A stretch of DNA of 64,000 nt from Actinomycetospora sp. NBRC 106375. GTDB lineage: Bacteria; Actinomycetota; Actinomycetes; Mycobacteriales; Pseudonocardiaceae. The stretch spans positions 62,001-126,000 of the forward strand of contig NZ_BSTS01000004.1 of NCBI RefSeq assembly GCF_030269665.1, written 5' to 3'. The position numbers and the translations under genes are program-made. The notes beneath the pieces were generated by a model. That model ran no database searches, was not told the origin of the DNA, and worked only from the letters and a program-made list of their open reading frames with translations. Below are positions 49,658 to 57,863 of the stretch, one piece after another. Numbering within the stretch: the stretch's first letter is position 1; each line of letters opens with the position of its first letter.

Positions 49658-50412
49658 TAGTGGCGCCGCACGAGGTAGGTGTCCATGATCCAGCCCTTGC
49701 GCTCCCGGTGCTCGGCGCGCGCCGCGAGGATCTCCTCGCGGACATCGGCCACCCGTCCGGCGAGGAGCACCTCGTCCGGCGTGCCGACGTAGGCGCCCCA
49801 GTAGACGGTGGCGTCGTCGGGCAGGTGCTCCAGGCCGTGGTGCCTCGATCCGTCGAGCATGACGCAGAGGTCGGCCTCGCCGGAGTCGACGCTGTCGTCG
49901 AGCACCCGGCGGGCCGGGGTGATCGTCGCGGCGCGGGCGGTGCGGGTCAGCGTCGTGCGGTGCGCGGCGGCCAGCACCGACGGCGCGCCGAGGCCGGGCA
50001 CCACCCGCCAGTCGAGGGCGACGCGGCCGCGGGCGTCGAGGCGGTGGAGCATCTCGACGGTGCCGTCGTAGATCGCCGGGTCGCCCCACACGAGCAGCGC
50101 GCAGGAGCCGCCGTCGGGGACCTCGTCGAGCAGGGTCTGCTCGTAGAGCGTCGCCCGCTCGTCGCGCCAGCGCTCGGTCGCGCCCTCGTAGTCGGGGGAC
50201 GTCCGGTCGCGAACGGCGTCGTCGCGCTCGACCACCCGGGCCCGCGGGGCGAAGCGTTCGACGATCTTCGCCCGGATCGCGGTCAGCTCGTCGGCCGGAC
50301 CCGGCTTGTGCAGCAGCACCACCACGTCCACCCCGCCGAGCGCCTCGACCGCGTCGAGCGTCAGCTGCCCGGGGTCACCCAGACCGATCCCCACCACCTG
50401 CACCGTGCGCAC
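49657..50412 (-). CDS. cobF: precorrin-6A synthase (deacetylating), CobF
   Basis: A 251-residue tetrapyrrole methyltransferase: TVQVVGIGLGDPGQLTLDAVEAL (SAM GxGxGD motif), VVVLLHKPGPADELTAIRAKIVERF, ALLVWGDPAIYDGTVEMLHRL and GLGAPSVLAAAHRTTLTRTARAATITPAR. CobF methylates C-1 of precorrin-5 with loss of acetate in aerobic B12 synthesis. GTG 50412 chosen; GTG 50403 is possible. Its cobalt-related neighbours (CbtAB) fit, but the rest of the cob genes are not in the window. Confidence 0.88.
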   Translation of the reverse strand: MRTVQVVGIGLGDPGQLTLDAVEALGGVDVVVLLHKPGPADELTAIRAKIVERFAPRARVVERDDAVRDRTSPDYEGATERWRDERATLYEQTLLDEVPDGGSCALLVWGDPAIYDGTVEMLHRLDARGRVALDWRVVPGLGAPSVLAAAHRTTLTRTARAATITPARRVLDDSVDSGEADLCVMLDGSRHHGLEHLPDDATVYWGAYVGTPDEVLLAGRVADVREEILAARAEHRERKGWIMDTYLVRRH

Positions 50413-50473
50413 GGGGAGGCACGCTCTCACGACCCACGCCCGACACCGGCAGACCGCAGGCCACGTCACACGC

Positions 50474-50501
50474 CGTAGTCCGGACGCAACGACCCCGCAA
50501 C
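50474..50501. promoter_or_regulatory. 28-bp motif shared with 9622-9649
   Basis: Begins CGTAGTCCGGA and ends ACCCCGCAAC; 24 of 28 positions match the site before the MSMEG_0569-type gene. It lies 22 bases before the amidohydrolase start, also in a divergent promoter region. CGCAAC occurs twice within it (11-base period). Confidence 0.55.
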
Positions 50502-50523
50502 AGGTCGTCGCTGTACTCGATCC

Positions 50524-51357
50524 ATGGCCCTCGCCGTCCCCGCCGTCCACGACGCCCACCGCCACCTCGGGGTGCTTCCCGCGTACCCGTTCTACGGGGG
50601 CCCGCCGGTGAACCCGGACATCACGGCCCGGGCGACGATCGACGAGCTGCGCGCCGATCTCGACGCCGAGGGCACCGAACTGGCCGTCGCGATCCCGAAC
50701 TACGGCGTCCCGGACGCGAGCGCCTCGTTCGCCCTCAACGAGCTCTGCCTCGAGGCCGCCCAGAAGGACGCCCGCATCCGCGCCGGCATCTGGGCCTCGC
50801 CGCGACCCCAGGACGCCGAGATGACGGCGACGGCCGTGGCCCTCGCCGCCGAGCCGGAGGTCCGCGTCATCAAGATCAGCTTCCTGCTGGGCGGCCGCGC
50901 GAGCGATCCCGACTGCCGCCCCCAGCTCGACGCGATCTTCGACGCCGCCCGCGAGCACGGGCGCGTCGTCCACGTGCACACCTCGCCGGGCGCGGCGTCG
51001 GACATCGACGAGGTCGGCGAGCTCGTCGAGCGCTACGCCGACGACGTTAAGCTGCACCTCGTGCACCTCGGCGGCGGCATGAGCGGGCACATCAAGCTCA
51101 TCGGCAGCCGGTTCTTCGACTGGATCGCGGCCGGCAAGCAGGTCTACACCGACACCAGCTGGGCGATCGGCTTCGCGCCGCGCTGGCTCGCCGCCGAGAT
51201 CGAGCGCCGCGGCGTGGGCCACGACCGCGTGCTGTTCGCCAGCGACGAGCCGTGGGGCGACCGCACCGGCGAGCTCGCGCGCATGGCCGAGGCGATGGGC
51301 GACGGCGAGCTGGGGCGGCTCACCCTCGCCGGCAACGCCGAGGCGCTGTACGCCTGA
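50524..51357 (+). CDS. amidohydrolase-2-like TIM-barrel metal hydrolase
   Basis: A 277-residue amidohydrolase-related protein: metal motif VHDAHRHLGVL (H-x-H-like), VVHVHTSPGAASDIDEV (His ligands), HLVHLGGGMSGH and the late FASDEPWGDRTGEL (Asp). The short length and pattern fit the amidohydrolase_2 group, which contains decarboxylases and lactonases. It shares the 28-bp upstream motif with the distant flavoprotein gene 9697. It is divergent from cobF. Confidence 0.8.
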   Translation: MALAVPAVHDAHRHLGVLPAYPFYGGPPVNPDITARATIDELRADLDAEGTELAVAIPNYGVPDASASFALNELCLEAAQKDARIRAGIWASPRPQDAEMTATAVALAAEPEVRVIKISFLLGGRASDPDCRPQLDAIFDAAREHGRVVHVHTSPGAASDIDEVGELVERYADDVKLHLVHLGGGMSGHIKLIGSRFFDWIAAGKQVYTDTSWAIGFAPRWLAAEIERRGVGHDRVLFASDEPWGDRTGELARMAEAMGDGELGRLTLAGNAEALYA

Positions 51358-51360
51358 CGG

Positions 51361-52812
51361 TCAGGGGCTCGGCGTCTCCGGGGCCACGTCGAGCGTCACC
51401 GGCACGGTGACGACCTGCCAGTCGCGCTGCACCTGCACCCACACCTCGTGGCGACCCGCGCGGGCGAAGGTGTGCTCGAAGGCGACCTCGGGACCGTAGG
51501 TGCCGGCGGGTCCGGCGGGGCTCATGTCGTGGACGTGTCCGAACGCCGAGGCCGGGTCGCCCGGGTCGGGGACGCCCGCGGCACCGGGGCCGAGCAGCAC
51601 GAGGTGGCCCGCCATCCCGAGCCAGCCCTGCAGGTCGGTGACGGGCGCGCCGTTCTCGGTGAAGGTCACGCCGACACGGGTGGGGCGCCCGGCGACCGCC
51701 TCGGATGCCGTGACCCCCGCGCGCATCCCGGCCACGTCCCGCCCGCCCGGCCCCGGTGCCGCGACGGCCGTGGACGCGGGACCGGCGACGTCGACGGCCG
51801 TGCGCGCCACCTGGTGGCCCCCGTCGCCGGCGCGCTCCATCTCGGCGAACACGCCGTACCGGCCCCCGACCGACGGCGCGAGGCGGACCTCGTAGCGGCC
51901 GGGAGCCGTACGGATCGGGTGCACGTGCGCCAGACCGCCGTCCGGGCCGATCACCGCGAGGTGGACCAGGGCGTCGTCGTGGATCGCGAGGTCGTCGACG
52001 ACCGCGCCGGTCGAGGAGTCGGTGAGGTCCAGCGCGAGATCGAGCGGTACGCCCGCCGTGGCCGGGCCCGCCGTCCGTGCGGTCACGGTGACGGCGCCGG
52101 CCGCAGGCATGGTCATGGGCATCGCCGGGAGCATCGGATCGGCCGGGGGCATCGCCATGCCGGCATGTCCGGCGTGTCCACCCGACGCCGCGGGCGGCAT
52201 CGGAGCGGCGGGTGCGGCGGACGTCGCCGACGTCGCCGGCGGCGCGACCACCGCCGCCGTCACCGCGACCGTCACCCCGACGGCGGCGACCGCGCCGAGC
52301 GACACCGCGACACGGGGCCGGTGCCGCAGCGCCAGCGCCGCGATCAGGGCCACGATCCCGAGCACCGCGCCGACCCGCACGGCCCACACCCAGCCGGGCG
52401 TCGGAGCCGGGGCGGCGACCGTGACCGGGATGCGGGCAACCTGCGTCCCGTCGGCGACGACCACGTCCCAGACCCCCGGCGTCCCGGCGTCCAGCGCGAC
52501 CTGGTGCGGCTGCCCCGCCGGCGCGACGGGCACGGTGACGGGGCTCGTCGGGGTCCCGCCCGCGGGCACCGCCGCGAGGGTGACGGCGCCCGGCGGCGCG
52601 TCGCCGCGCGGCAGCACGACGACCGGCATCCGGCCGCCACCCTCCGGCGGCGCGGTGATCGTCAGGACGAGCTCGCGCGCGCCGAGCGAGATCTCGATCC
52701 GCTGCACCCCGACCGGGGTCGACTCGTGCGCGATCGCCGCCGGGGCCAGGAGCGCCCCGAGGGCGGCGAGCAGCACGACCACCCCGACCCGTCGCCGTCG
52801 CCTCTCGGTCAC
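51361..52812 (-). CDS. secreted/membrane-anchored copper-handling protein (CopC/FixH-like domains)
   Basis: A 483-residue protein with an N-terminal signal (RRRRRVGVVVLLAALGALLAPAAIAHES) and beta-rich extracytoplasmic domain. A membrane region (about residues 140-195) follows, then a His/Met-rich segment GHAGHAGMAMPPADPMLPAMPM and two further beta-domains (DDALVHLAVIGPDGGLAHVHP and HLVLLGPGAAGVPDPGDPASAFGHVHDMSP). Such MHxH-type repeats suggest copper binding outside the cell. GTG 52812 or 52818 can start it. The TCAG-N3-CTGA motif sits 26 bases upstream. Confidence 0.75.
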   Translation of the reverse strand: MTERRRRRVGVVVLLAALGALLAPAAIAHESTPVGVQRIEISLGARELVLTITAPPEGGGRMPVVVLPRGDAPPGAVTLAAVPAGGTPTSPVTVPVAPAGQPHQVALDAGTPGVWDVVVADGTQVARIPVTVAAPAPTPGWVWAVRVGAVLGIVALIAALALRHRPRVAVSLGAVAAVGVTVAVTAAVVAPPATSATSAAPAAPMPPAASGGHAGHAGMAMPPADPMLPAMPMTMPAAGAVTVTARTAGPATAGVPLDLALDLTDSSTGAVVDDLAIHDDALVHLAVIGPDGGLAHVHPIRTAPGRYEVRLAPSVGGRYGVFAEMERAGDGGHQVARTAVDVAGPASTAVAAPGPGGRDVAGMRAGVTASEAVAGRPTRVGVTFTENGAPVTDLQGWLGMAGHLVLLGPGAAGVPDPGDPASAFGHVHDMSPAGPAGTYGPEVAFEHTFARAGRHEVWVQVQRDWQVVTVPVTLDVAPETPSP

Positions 52813-52837
52813 GGGCACACCGTAGGGGCTGCTTCCA

Positions 52838-52860
52838 CGACACCTCATCAGTCGCTGAGA
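52838..52860. promoter_or_regulatory. TCAG-N3-CTGA motif, copy 2
   Basis: CGACACCTCATCAGTCGCTG plus AGA: 21 of 23 matches (in inverted orientation) to 48012-48034. It is between the leftward copper-handling gene (26 bases from its start) and the rightward gene at 52936. Conserved half-sites with a variable spacer suggest a protein-binding site. Confidence 0.55.
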
Positions 52861-52935
52861 TATGTGTGCTCCGTAACGCTCAGCGCGTTCGGCCGATCCT
52901 CTCCAGGACATCGAGTGGAGAGGTCGGGGGCCATC

Positions 52936-53607
52936 GTGACGATCCGGGACGCGGACACCGCGGCACCGCGGGTGGAGGACCCTGCCGGGGTGAGCACCGG
53001 CGAGGAGCCCGCGCAGGACGTCCCGGCGGACGACGTCCCGGCGGACGACGCTCCGCCCGAGCCGGTCCCGGCCGCGGACGCGCCCGCCGACGACGCCCCC
53101 TCGTACCGCCCGTGGCAGCGCTTCGGGATCTCGGTGCTGATCGTGGCGATCCTGCTGTCGGTGCTGGCGAGCGTCACTCCGGACTCGGCGATCAAGAGCG
53201 GTCTCGTCGGCCTGACCCGCCCGTTCATCCTCGTCACGGCGCTCGACCAGCGGTGGGGCGTGTTCGCCCCGAACCCGCGGCTCGAGACGAGCAACGTGGT
53301 CGCCCGCGTCGAGCGGACCGACGGCACGGTCGGCGAGTACCCGCTCGAGTCGGCCGCCGGGATCTCGGAGTACTGGAACTACCGCTGGCGCAAGTACGGC
53401 GAGCAGCTCTGGACCGACAAGACCGCCGAGGCGGAGCGCACCACCTTCTCCCGCTGGGTCGCCGACCAGGACCGGGCGGCGGGACACCAGCCGATGCGGG
53501 TGACGCTGCTGCGTCAGACCCGTCCGAACCTGGCGCCGGGGCCGGGACCGGACGAGGGGCCGTGGACCGAAGTCCCGTTCTCGACGATGCAGGTGAGCGG
53601 GCGATGA
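52936..53607 (+). CDS. membrane-anchored DUF5819-like protein, partner of HTTM protein
   Basis: A 223-residue protein: acidic Ala/Pro/Asp-rich N-terminus with repeated PADDVPADDAP blocks (residues about 25-55), a membrane segment (GISVLIVAILLSVLASVTP), then an outside domain with RWGVFAPNPRLETSNVVARVERTDG and ISEYWNYRWRKYGEQLW. The pattern W-G-x-F-x-P-x-P is typical of proteins paired with HTTM proteins in actinobacteria. GTG 52936. ATGA-type overlap with the next gene. Function unknown. Confidence 0.7.
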   Translation: MTIRDADTAAPRVEDPAGVSTGEEPAQDVPADDVPADDAPPEPVPAADAPADDAPSYRPWQRFGISVLIVAILLSVLASVTPDSAIKSGLVGLTRPFILVTALDQRWGVFAPNPRLETSNVVARVERTDGTVGEYPLESAAGISEYWNYRWRKYGEQLWTDKTAEAERTTFSRWVADQDRAAGHQPMRVTLLRQTRPNLAPGPGPDEGPWTEVPFSTMQVSGR

Positions 53608-54533
53608 CCGCCCCCTGGACCCGCCTGCGGACGGGCTGGGAGCGCTTCTGGTTCACGCCGCAGTCGACGGCGCCGGTCGAGGTGATCCGGATCGTGTTCG
53701 GGGTCGTCGCGACGGCCTGGATGCTCTCGCTCGCCCCCGTGCTCACCCCGTTCTTCGGCCCCGACGCCGCGATCCCGGACCGCCCGCGGCCCGCGCTCGC
53801 CTGGACCCTGATGACGCTGGTCGGCGGCACCCCGCTGATCTGGGTCCTGTGGCTGCTCGGCGTCCTCGGCGCCGCGGCGCTGACCGTCGGGTTCCGCACG
53901 CGGCTGGCGGCGCTGCTCGTCTTCGTCGTCATGGTGTCGGTGAACCGCCAGGCGCCGCTCGCGTTCAACGCCGGCGACGGGCTGATGCGCGTCATCTCCT
54001 TCTACGTCCTGCTGATGCCGGCCGGCTCGGCGGTCTCGGTCGACCGGTGGCTGGCCGACCGCCGGGGCGTCTGGAGCTTCCCCCGCCGCGCGCCGTGGGC
54101 GCTGCGGCTCGCGCAGATCCAGCTCAGCGTCATCTACCTCTCCACGGTGTGGGAGAAGTCCGGCGGCACCCTGTGGCGCAACGGCACGGCGGTGTCGTAC
54201 GCGATGCGCATCGGCGACCTCGAACGCCTCCCGGTGCCGTCCTTCGTCACCGACTCGATCCTGCTCACGCAGCTGGCGACGCTCGGGACGATCGCCGCGG
54301 AGCTCGCGATCGGCGTCCTCGTCTGGAACCGGGCCGCCCGGCCCTGGGTGCTCGCCCTCGGCGTGCTGCTGCACTTCTCGATCGAGGTGTCCCTGGCCGT
54401 CGGGTTCTTCGGCCTCGGGATGATGACGCTCTACCTCGCCTTCCTCCCGCCCGAGCGCGCCGAACAGGTCCTGCGCTGGGCGCGCGACCACCGTCCCCGC
54501 CGGCGCCGCCCGGTCGAGGCACCGGTGGCATGA
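53604..54533 (+). CDS. HTTM (vitamin K-dependent carboxylase-like) membrane protein
   Basis: A 309-residue HTTM-family protein: RFWFTPQSTAPVEVIRIVFGVVATAWMLSLAPVL, a conserved SVNRQAPLAFNAGDGLMRVISFYVLLMPAGSAVSVDRWL and AQIQLSVIYLSTVWEKSGGTLWRNGTAVSYAM, with six or so membrane helices. HTTM proteins are homologous to the membrane part of gamma-glutamyl carboxylase; bacterial roles are unknown. Operon with its upstream DUF5819-like and downstream glycosyltransferase-like genes (overlapping ends). Confidence 0.85.
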   Translation: MTAPWTRLRTGWERFWFTPQSTAPVEVIRIVFGVVATAWMLSLAPVLTPFFGPDAAIPDRPRPALAWTLMTLVGGTPLIWVLWLLGVLGAAALTVGFRTRLAALLVFVVMVSVNRQAPLAFNAGDGLMRVISFYVLLMPAGSAVSVDRWLADRRGVWSFPRRAPWALRLAQIQLSVIYLSTVWEKSGGTLWRNGTAVSYAMRIGDLERLPVPSFVTDSILLTQLATLGTIAAELAIGVLVWNRAARPWVLALGVLLHFSIEVSLAVGFFGLGMMTLYLAFLPPERAEQVLRWARDHRPRRRRPVEAPVA

Positions 54534-56254
54534 GCACCGTCGAGCTGGTCGGCGAGCAGACCCCCGCCGCCGAGACACCGACCGAGGACCGGCGCGGCGC
54601 GCCCCGGGACCGCGGCTTCGCCGCCGCGGTCGGCATCCCGACCCTCGTGCTCGCGGTGCACAGCGCCTCCTACGGGCCGTGGATCGAGGACGACGCCGGC
54701 ATCACGTTCGCCTACGCCCGGTCGATCGCGACGGGCGCCGGCCCCGTGCTGCAGCCCGGTGCGGAGGCGGTCGAGGGGTTCTCGAACCCGCTCTGGCTCG
54801 CGGTCCTCGTCGTCGGCCACTGGCTGGGGCTGTTCGACCACGGCGCCTGGTTCGGGCTCCCGGACCTCGTGCTCTTCCCGAAGCTCGTCGCCCTGGCCTG
54901 CGCCGCCGCGATGTTCGCGGTCCTGTACGGCCTGGCTCGCACCGTCTCCGCCCGTCCGGTCGCGCTCACCGTCGTCGCCGGCACGGTGACGGCGCTCGTG
55001 CCGTCGTTCGCGATCTGGACGACGAGCGGTCTCGAGAACGGGCTGTACGCGCTGCTGGTCGTGGCGCTCGGCGCGACCGTCGCGCGGGCCGCGGTCGAGG
55101 GCAGGCTCCTGGCCTCGCGCGTCGCGGTGGCGGCCGGGGCGCTGGCCGGCCTCGCGGCCCTGACCCGCCCCGACGGGCTGATCTACCTCGCCGTGTACCC
55201 GGTCGTCGCCGTGCTCCTCGCCGGGAGCGGGTGGCGCCGGGTCGTGACGCCGGGCCTCCGGTCCGTCAGCACGGCGCTCGTCCCGGTCGGGCTCTACCTC
55301 GTCTGGCGCCTGGTCACCTTCGGCGACTGGCTGCCGACGACCGCCCGAGCCAAGCGCCAGGAGCTCCCGGGGCCCGGCGACCTCGCGCGGCCCGGGGAGC
55401 TGGTCAGCTACGCCGGCTGGCTCGCCGTCGTGCTCGCGGTCGCCGCGGTCGCCCTGGCCCTGACGCAGCGCTCCCGGGTGCGGACCGCAGTGGGTGTCCT
55501 GCTCGTGCCGCTGACCCTGACGCTGGTCGTGTACGCGGTGCTGGCTGCTGACTGGATGGCGCAGTTCCGGTTCGCGACGCCGCTGTGGCCTCTCGGCGCG
55601 TTCGTCGGGGTCCTCGCGTTCGGAGACGTCATGGGCCGGTGCACCTCGCGGCGCGCCAGGGTCCTCGCCCTGCTGGCCGTCGCGCTCGCGGTCCTCGCCT
55701 CCGGCTCCGTGTGGCTGGACAACGCCGTCGGCTTCCGTCGCAATCCGACCGCGCCGATGTGTTTCGTCGCCACGAGCGTCGGCGAGCGGATCAACGCCTA
55801 CGCCGACATCCTGGGAGTTCGCGATGGCACGCTCGCTGCGGTCGACGGCGGCGGCACCGCCCTCACGAGCCGGCTGCGCTTCGTCGATCTCTCCGGGCTG
55901 GCCGATGCGCGCTTCGCCGAGTTGTGGCAGCGCAACGACACCCGCGGGGTCCGCGACCTCCTGTTCGACACCGTCCGTCCGACCTTCTTCAAGCTCGACA
56001 ACGGATGGTCTGGTACCGCGAGTTCTGGGCTGCTCAACGATCCGCGCCTGACTCGTGACTACGTCGTCCTCATCTCCACGCAGGCCGGCAGTGGAACCTG
56101 GGTCCGTCGTGACGTCGTGCCCGACGCGGGACACCTCGCTCTGGCGCGGGGGCACGCGACCGCGGGCTTCGCCGACGTCGACGCACCCTTCTTGCGCGGA
56201 CACCGCAACGCCTGGACGTGCGGCCCGACCCTGCGTACAGGTGAGGTCTCCTGA
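54530..56254 (+). CDS. GT39/ArnT-like polytopic membrane glycosyltransferase-like protein
   Basis: A 574-residue membrane protein with some nine to ten hydrophobic segments and a C-terminal soluble domain (residues about 430-574). The first loop IEDDAGITFAYARSIATGAGPVLQPGAEAVEGFSNPLW carries the Asp-Asp of GT-C glycosyltransferases (family with EGFSNPLW), and LTRPDGLIYLAVYP is another family motif. It probably uses a polyprenyl-linked sugar to glycosylate an exported substrate. It overlaps the HTTM gene by 4 bases. GC and codon use relax somewhat at the 3' end. Confidence 0.78.
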   Translation: MSTVELVGEQTPAAETPTEDRRGAPRDRGFAAAVGIPTLVLAVHSASYGPWIEDDAGITFAYARSIATGAGPVLQPGAEAVEGFSNPLWLAVLVVGHWLGLFDHGAWFGLPDLVLFPKLVALACAAAMFAVLYGLARTVSARPVALTVVAGTVTALVPSFAIWTTSGLENGLYALLVVALGATVARAAVEGRLLASRVAVAAGALAGLAALTRPDGLIYLAVYPVVAVLLAGSGWRRVVTPGLRSVSTALVPVGLYLVWRLVTFGDWLPTTARAKRQELPGPGDLARPGELVSYAGWLAVVLAVAAVALALTQRSRVRTAVGVLLVPLTLTLVVYAVLAADWMAQFRFATPLWPLGAFVGVLAFGDVMGRCTSRRARVLALLAVALAVLASGSVWLDNAVGFRRNPTAPMCFVATSVGERINAYADILGVRDGTLAAVDGGGTALTSRLRFVDLSGLADARFAELWQRNDTRGVRDLLFDTVRPTFFKLDNGWSGTASSGLLNDPRLTRDYVVLISTQAGSGTWVRRDVVPDAGHLALARGHATAGFADVDAPFLRGHRNAWTCGPTLRTGEVS

Positions 56255-56440
56255 CGACGCTCCGTACTCGCCCGGGCGAGGGGCTCTCGCATTCGACCGT
56301 CGGTCGAAGCAGCTGCGGCGGCCTGGAGTAACGCTTTCGTCACGAAGACGAGACCGGGTAACGCCAGACGGGTGAGTCGCGACACGTGATCGTCGGCGGG
56401 GCGGCGACCAGGTCCACACAGGGTGGGACGGAGAGAGGGC

Positions 56441-57154
56441 ATGACGGGACAGACCTTGGCGCAGCGGGCACTCGTGCTCGGCGCGGGAGTGGTACTCATG
56501 GGATCGCTCGGCGTCGGTAGCGCCTCGGCGTGGTCCTACACGGGCGACACATGCGTGACGGTCGCCAGCACCGGCAACAGCTCGACCTACCTCGGCACCA
56601 CTAGCAGCACCGACTCCTCGAGCACCCTCACCACCGGGATCACGACCCTCCCGTCCACCGGGATCACCACGCTCCCCTCCACGGGGATCACCACGCTCCC
56701 CTCCACGGGGATCACCACGCTCCCCTCCACGGGGATCACCACGCTCCCCTCCACCGGGATCACCACGCTCCCCGCTTCTCTCGACCCGAGTGCCGGGGTG
56801 CCGAGCGACCCGGCGTCCGGCGGAGCGGGCGGATCAGCCGTCGAGACGCCCGCCGACAGCGGCGCGAGCGCGATAACGCCCTCGGGCGAGTCGGAGTCGC
56901 AGGGACTCCGTGCGGCGGCGGACACGACCACCGGGTCCTCGGACACCACTGGCACGACCACGAGCACGACCAGTTCGACGACCGGCCAGTCGACCACCAG
57001 CGTCACGACCGGCACGACGCCGCCGACGTACTCGACGGTCTGCTACTACCACCCGTCGACGGGTCACTACTACTACGACTCCCGGCCGGTCGGCACGATC
57101 TACGCGACGCAGGTCCGCCACGTGCCCTCCGGCGGCGTGGACACGGGTAACTGA
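56441..57154 (+). CDS. secreted Thr/Ser-rich protein with five tandem LPSTG motifs
   Basis: A 237-residue exported protein: signal peptide MTGQTLAQRALVLGAGVVLM...GVGSASA (cut near residue 30). Then come six 8-residue units GITTLPST (residues 66-113, last unit GITTLPAS) and a Ser/Thr/Gly-rich region. A C-terminal domain follows with Tyr-rich VCYYHPSTGHYYYDSRPVG. Each full unit creates an LPSTG sortase pentapeptide (residues 70-74, 78-82, 86-90, 94-98, 102-106), while the usual C-terminal hydrophobic tail is absent. The next gene, 2 bases away, encodes a class F sortase, so it is probably its substrate. GGAGAGAGG precedes the ATG. Confidence 0.85.
   Translation: MTGQTLAQRALVLGAGVVLMGSLGVGSASAWSYTGDTCVTVASTGNSSTYLGTTSSTDSSSTLTTGITTLPSTGITTLPSTGITTLPSTGITTLPSTGITTLPSTGITTLPASLDPSAGVPSDPASGGAGGSAVETPADSGASAITPSGESESQGLRAAADTTTGSSDTTGTTTSTTSSTTGQSTTSVTTGTTPPTYSTVCYYHPSTGHYYYDSRPVGTIYATQVRHVPSGGVDTGN
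56636..56779 (+). repeat. six 24-bp tandem units encoding GITTLPST
   Basis: Units start at 56636, 56660, 56684, 56708, 56732 and 56756. Units 3 to 5 are nearly identical (GGGATCACCACGCTCCCCTC with CACC or CACG), while the first and last diverge, the expected pattern of recent internal expansion by slippage. Confidence 0.9.
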
Positions 57155-57156
57155 GC

Positions 57157-57789
57157 ATGACGATCACCGAGGAGAAGAACCGCGAGGAGAAGACCTCCTC
57201 CGGTCCGTCGATGACCAACATCTCGATCGCCCTCGTGGTGATCCTGGTGGGGCTGGCCGTGATCGTCGGGATGAACTCGTCGTCCGGGTCCTCGTCGTCG
57301 AGCGTGAACTCGCCGGCACCGCTGGCCGCCGCGACGCCGACGCACGTGTCGGTGCCGTCGATCTCGGCGGACTCGAACCTGGTGGCGACCGGGCTGCAGT
57401 CCGACGGCAGCCTCGAGGTGCCGCCGGTGTCCCAGCCGATGCAGGCGGCCTGGTTCAACGGGAGCCCGACGCCGGGCGAGGTCGGGCCGGCCGTGATCCT
57501 CGGGCATGTCAACGGCGGCGGTCAGCCGGGCATCTTCGCGAAGCTGAACGAGGTCGTCGCCGGGGCCCAGATCCTCGTCGACCGCGCCGACGGCCAGCGC
57601 GCCGTGTTCCAGGTGTCGCGGGTCGACACGATCCCGAAGGCGTCGTTCCCGACCGACCAGGTCTACAACGACACGCCCAACTCCCAGCTGCGGCTCATCA
57701 CCTGCGGCGGGGACTACGACCGCGCCAACCGCAACTACCTGTCGAACGTGATCGTCTACGCCGACCTGGTCGACGTCCAGAGGATCTGA
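57157..57789 (+). CDS. class F sortase
   Basis: A 210-residue sortase: short cytosolic lead, membrane segment (ISIALVVILVGLAVIVGM, residues 22-39), Ser-rich linker, then the sortase barrel with SVPSISADSNLVATGL, catalytic His117 in ILGHVNG, catalytic Cys183 in RLITCGGDY and Arg at 189/192. The TC-G-G motif and GHVNG fit class F enzymes of actinobacteria, some of which accept LPXTG. It is directly downstream of the LPSTG-repeat protein (stop and start 2 bases apart), so the two form an operon on the cell surface. Confidence 0.88.
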   Translation: MTITEEKNREEKTSSGPSMTNISIALVVILVGLAVIVGMNSSSGSSSSSVNSPAPLAAATPTHVSVPSISADSNLVATGLQSDGSLEVPPVSQPMQAAWFNGSPTPGEVGPAVILGHVNGGGQPGIFAKLNEVVAGAQILVDRADGQRAVFQVSRVDTIPKASFPTDQVYNDTPNSQLRLITCGGDYDRANRNYLSNVIVYADLVDVQRI

Positions 57790-57790
57790 T

Positions 57791-57836
57791 CGGTCCGGCG
57801 CCGGCGGACCTGAGTAGTTCCGCCGGTGCCGGACCG
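57791..57836. terminator. hairpin after the sortase gene
   Basis: Arms GGTCCGGCGCCGGCGGA and TCCGCCGGTGCCGGACC pair with one mismatch around an 11-base loop, 2 bases after the sortase stop. A strong intrinsic terminator candidate for the two-gene operon. Confidence 0.75.
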
Positions 57837-57863
57837 CGGGTGCGGTCACGACCCTCGACGGTC

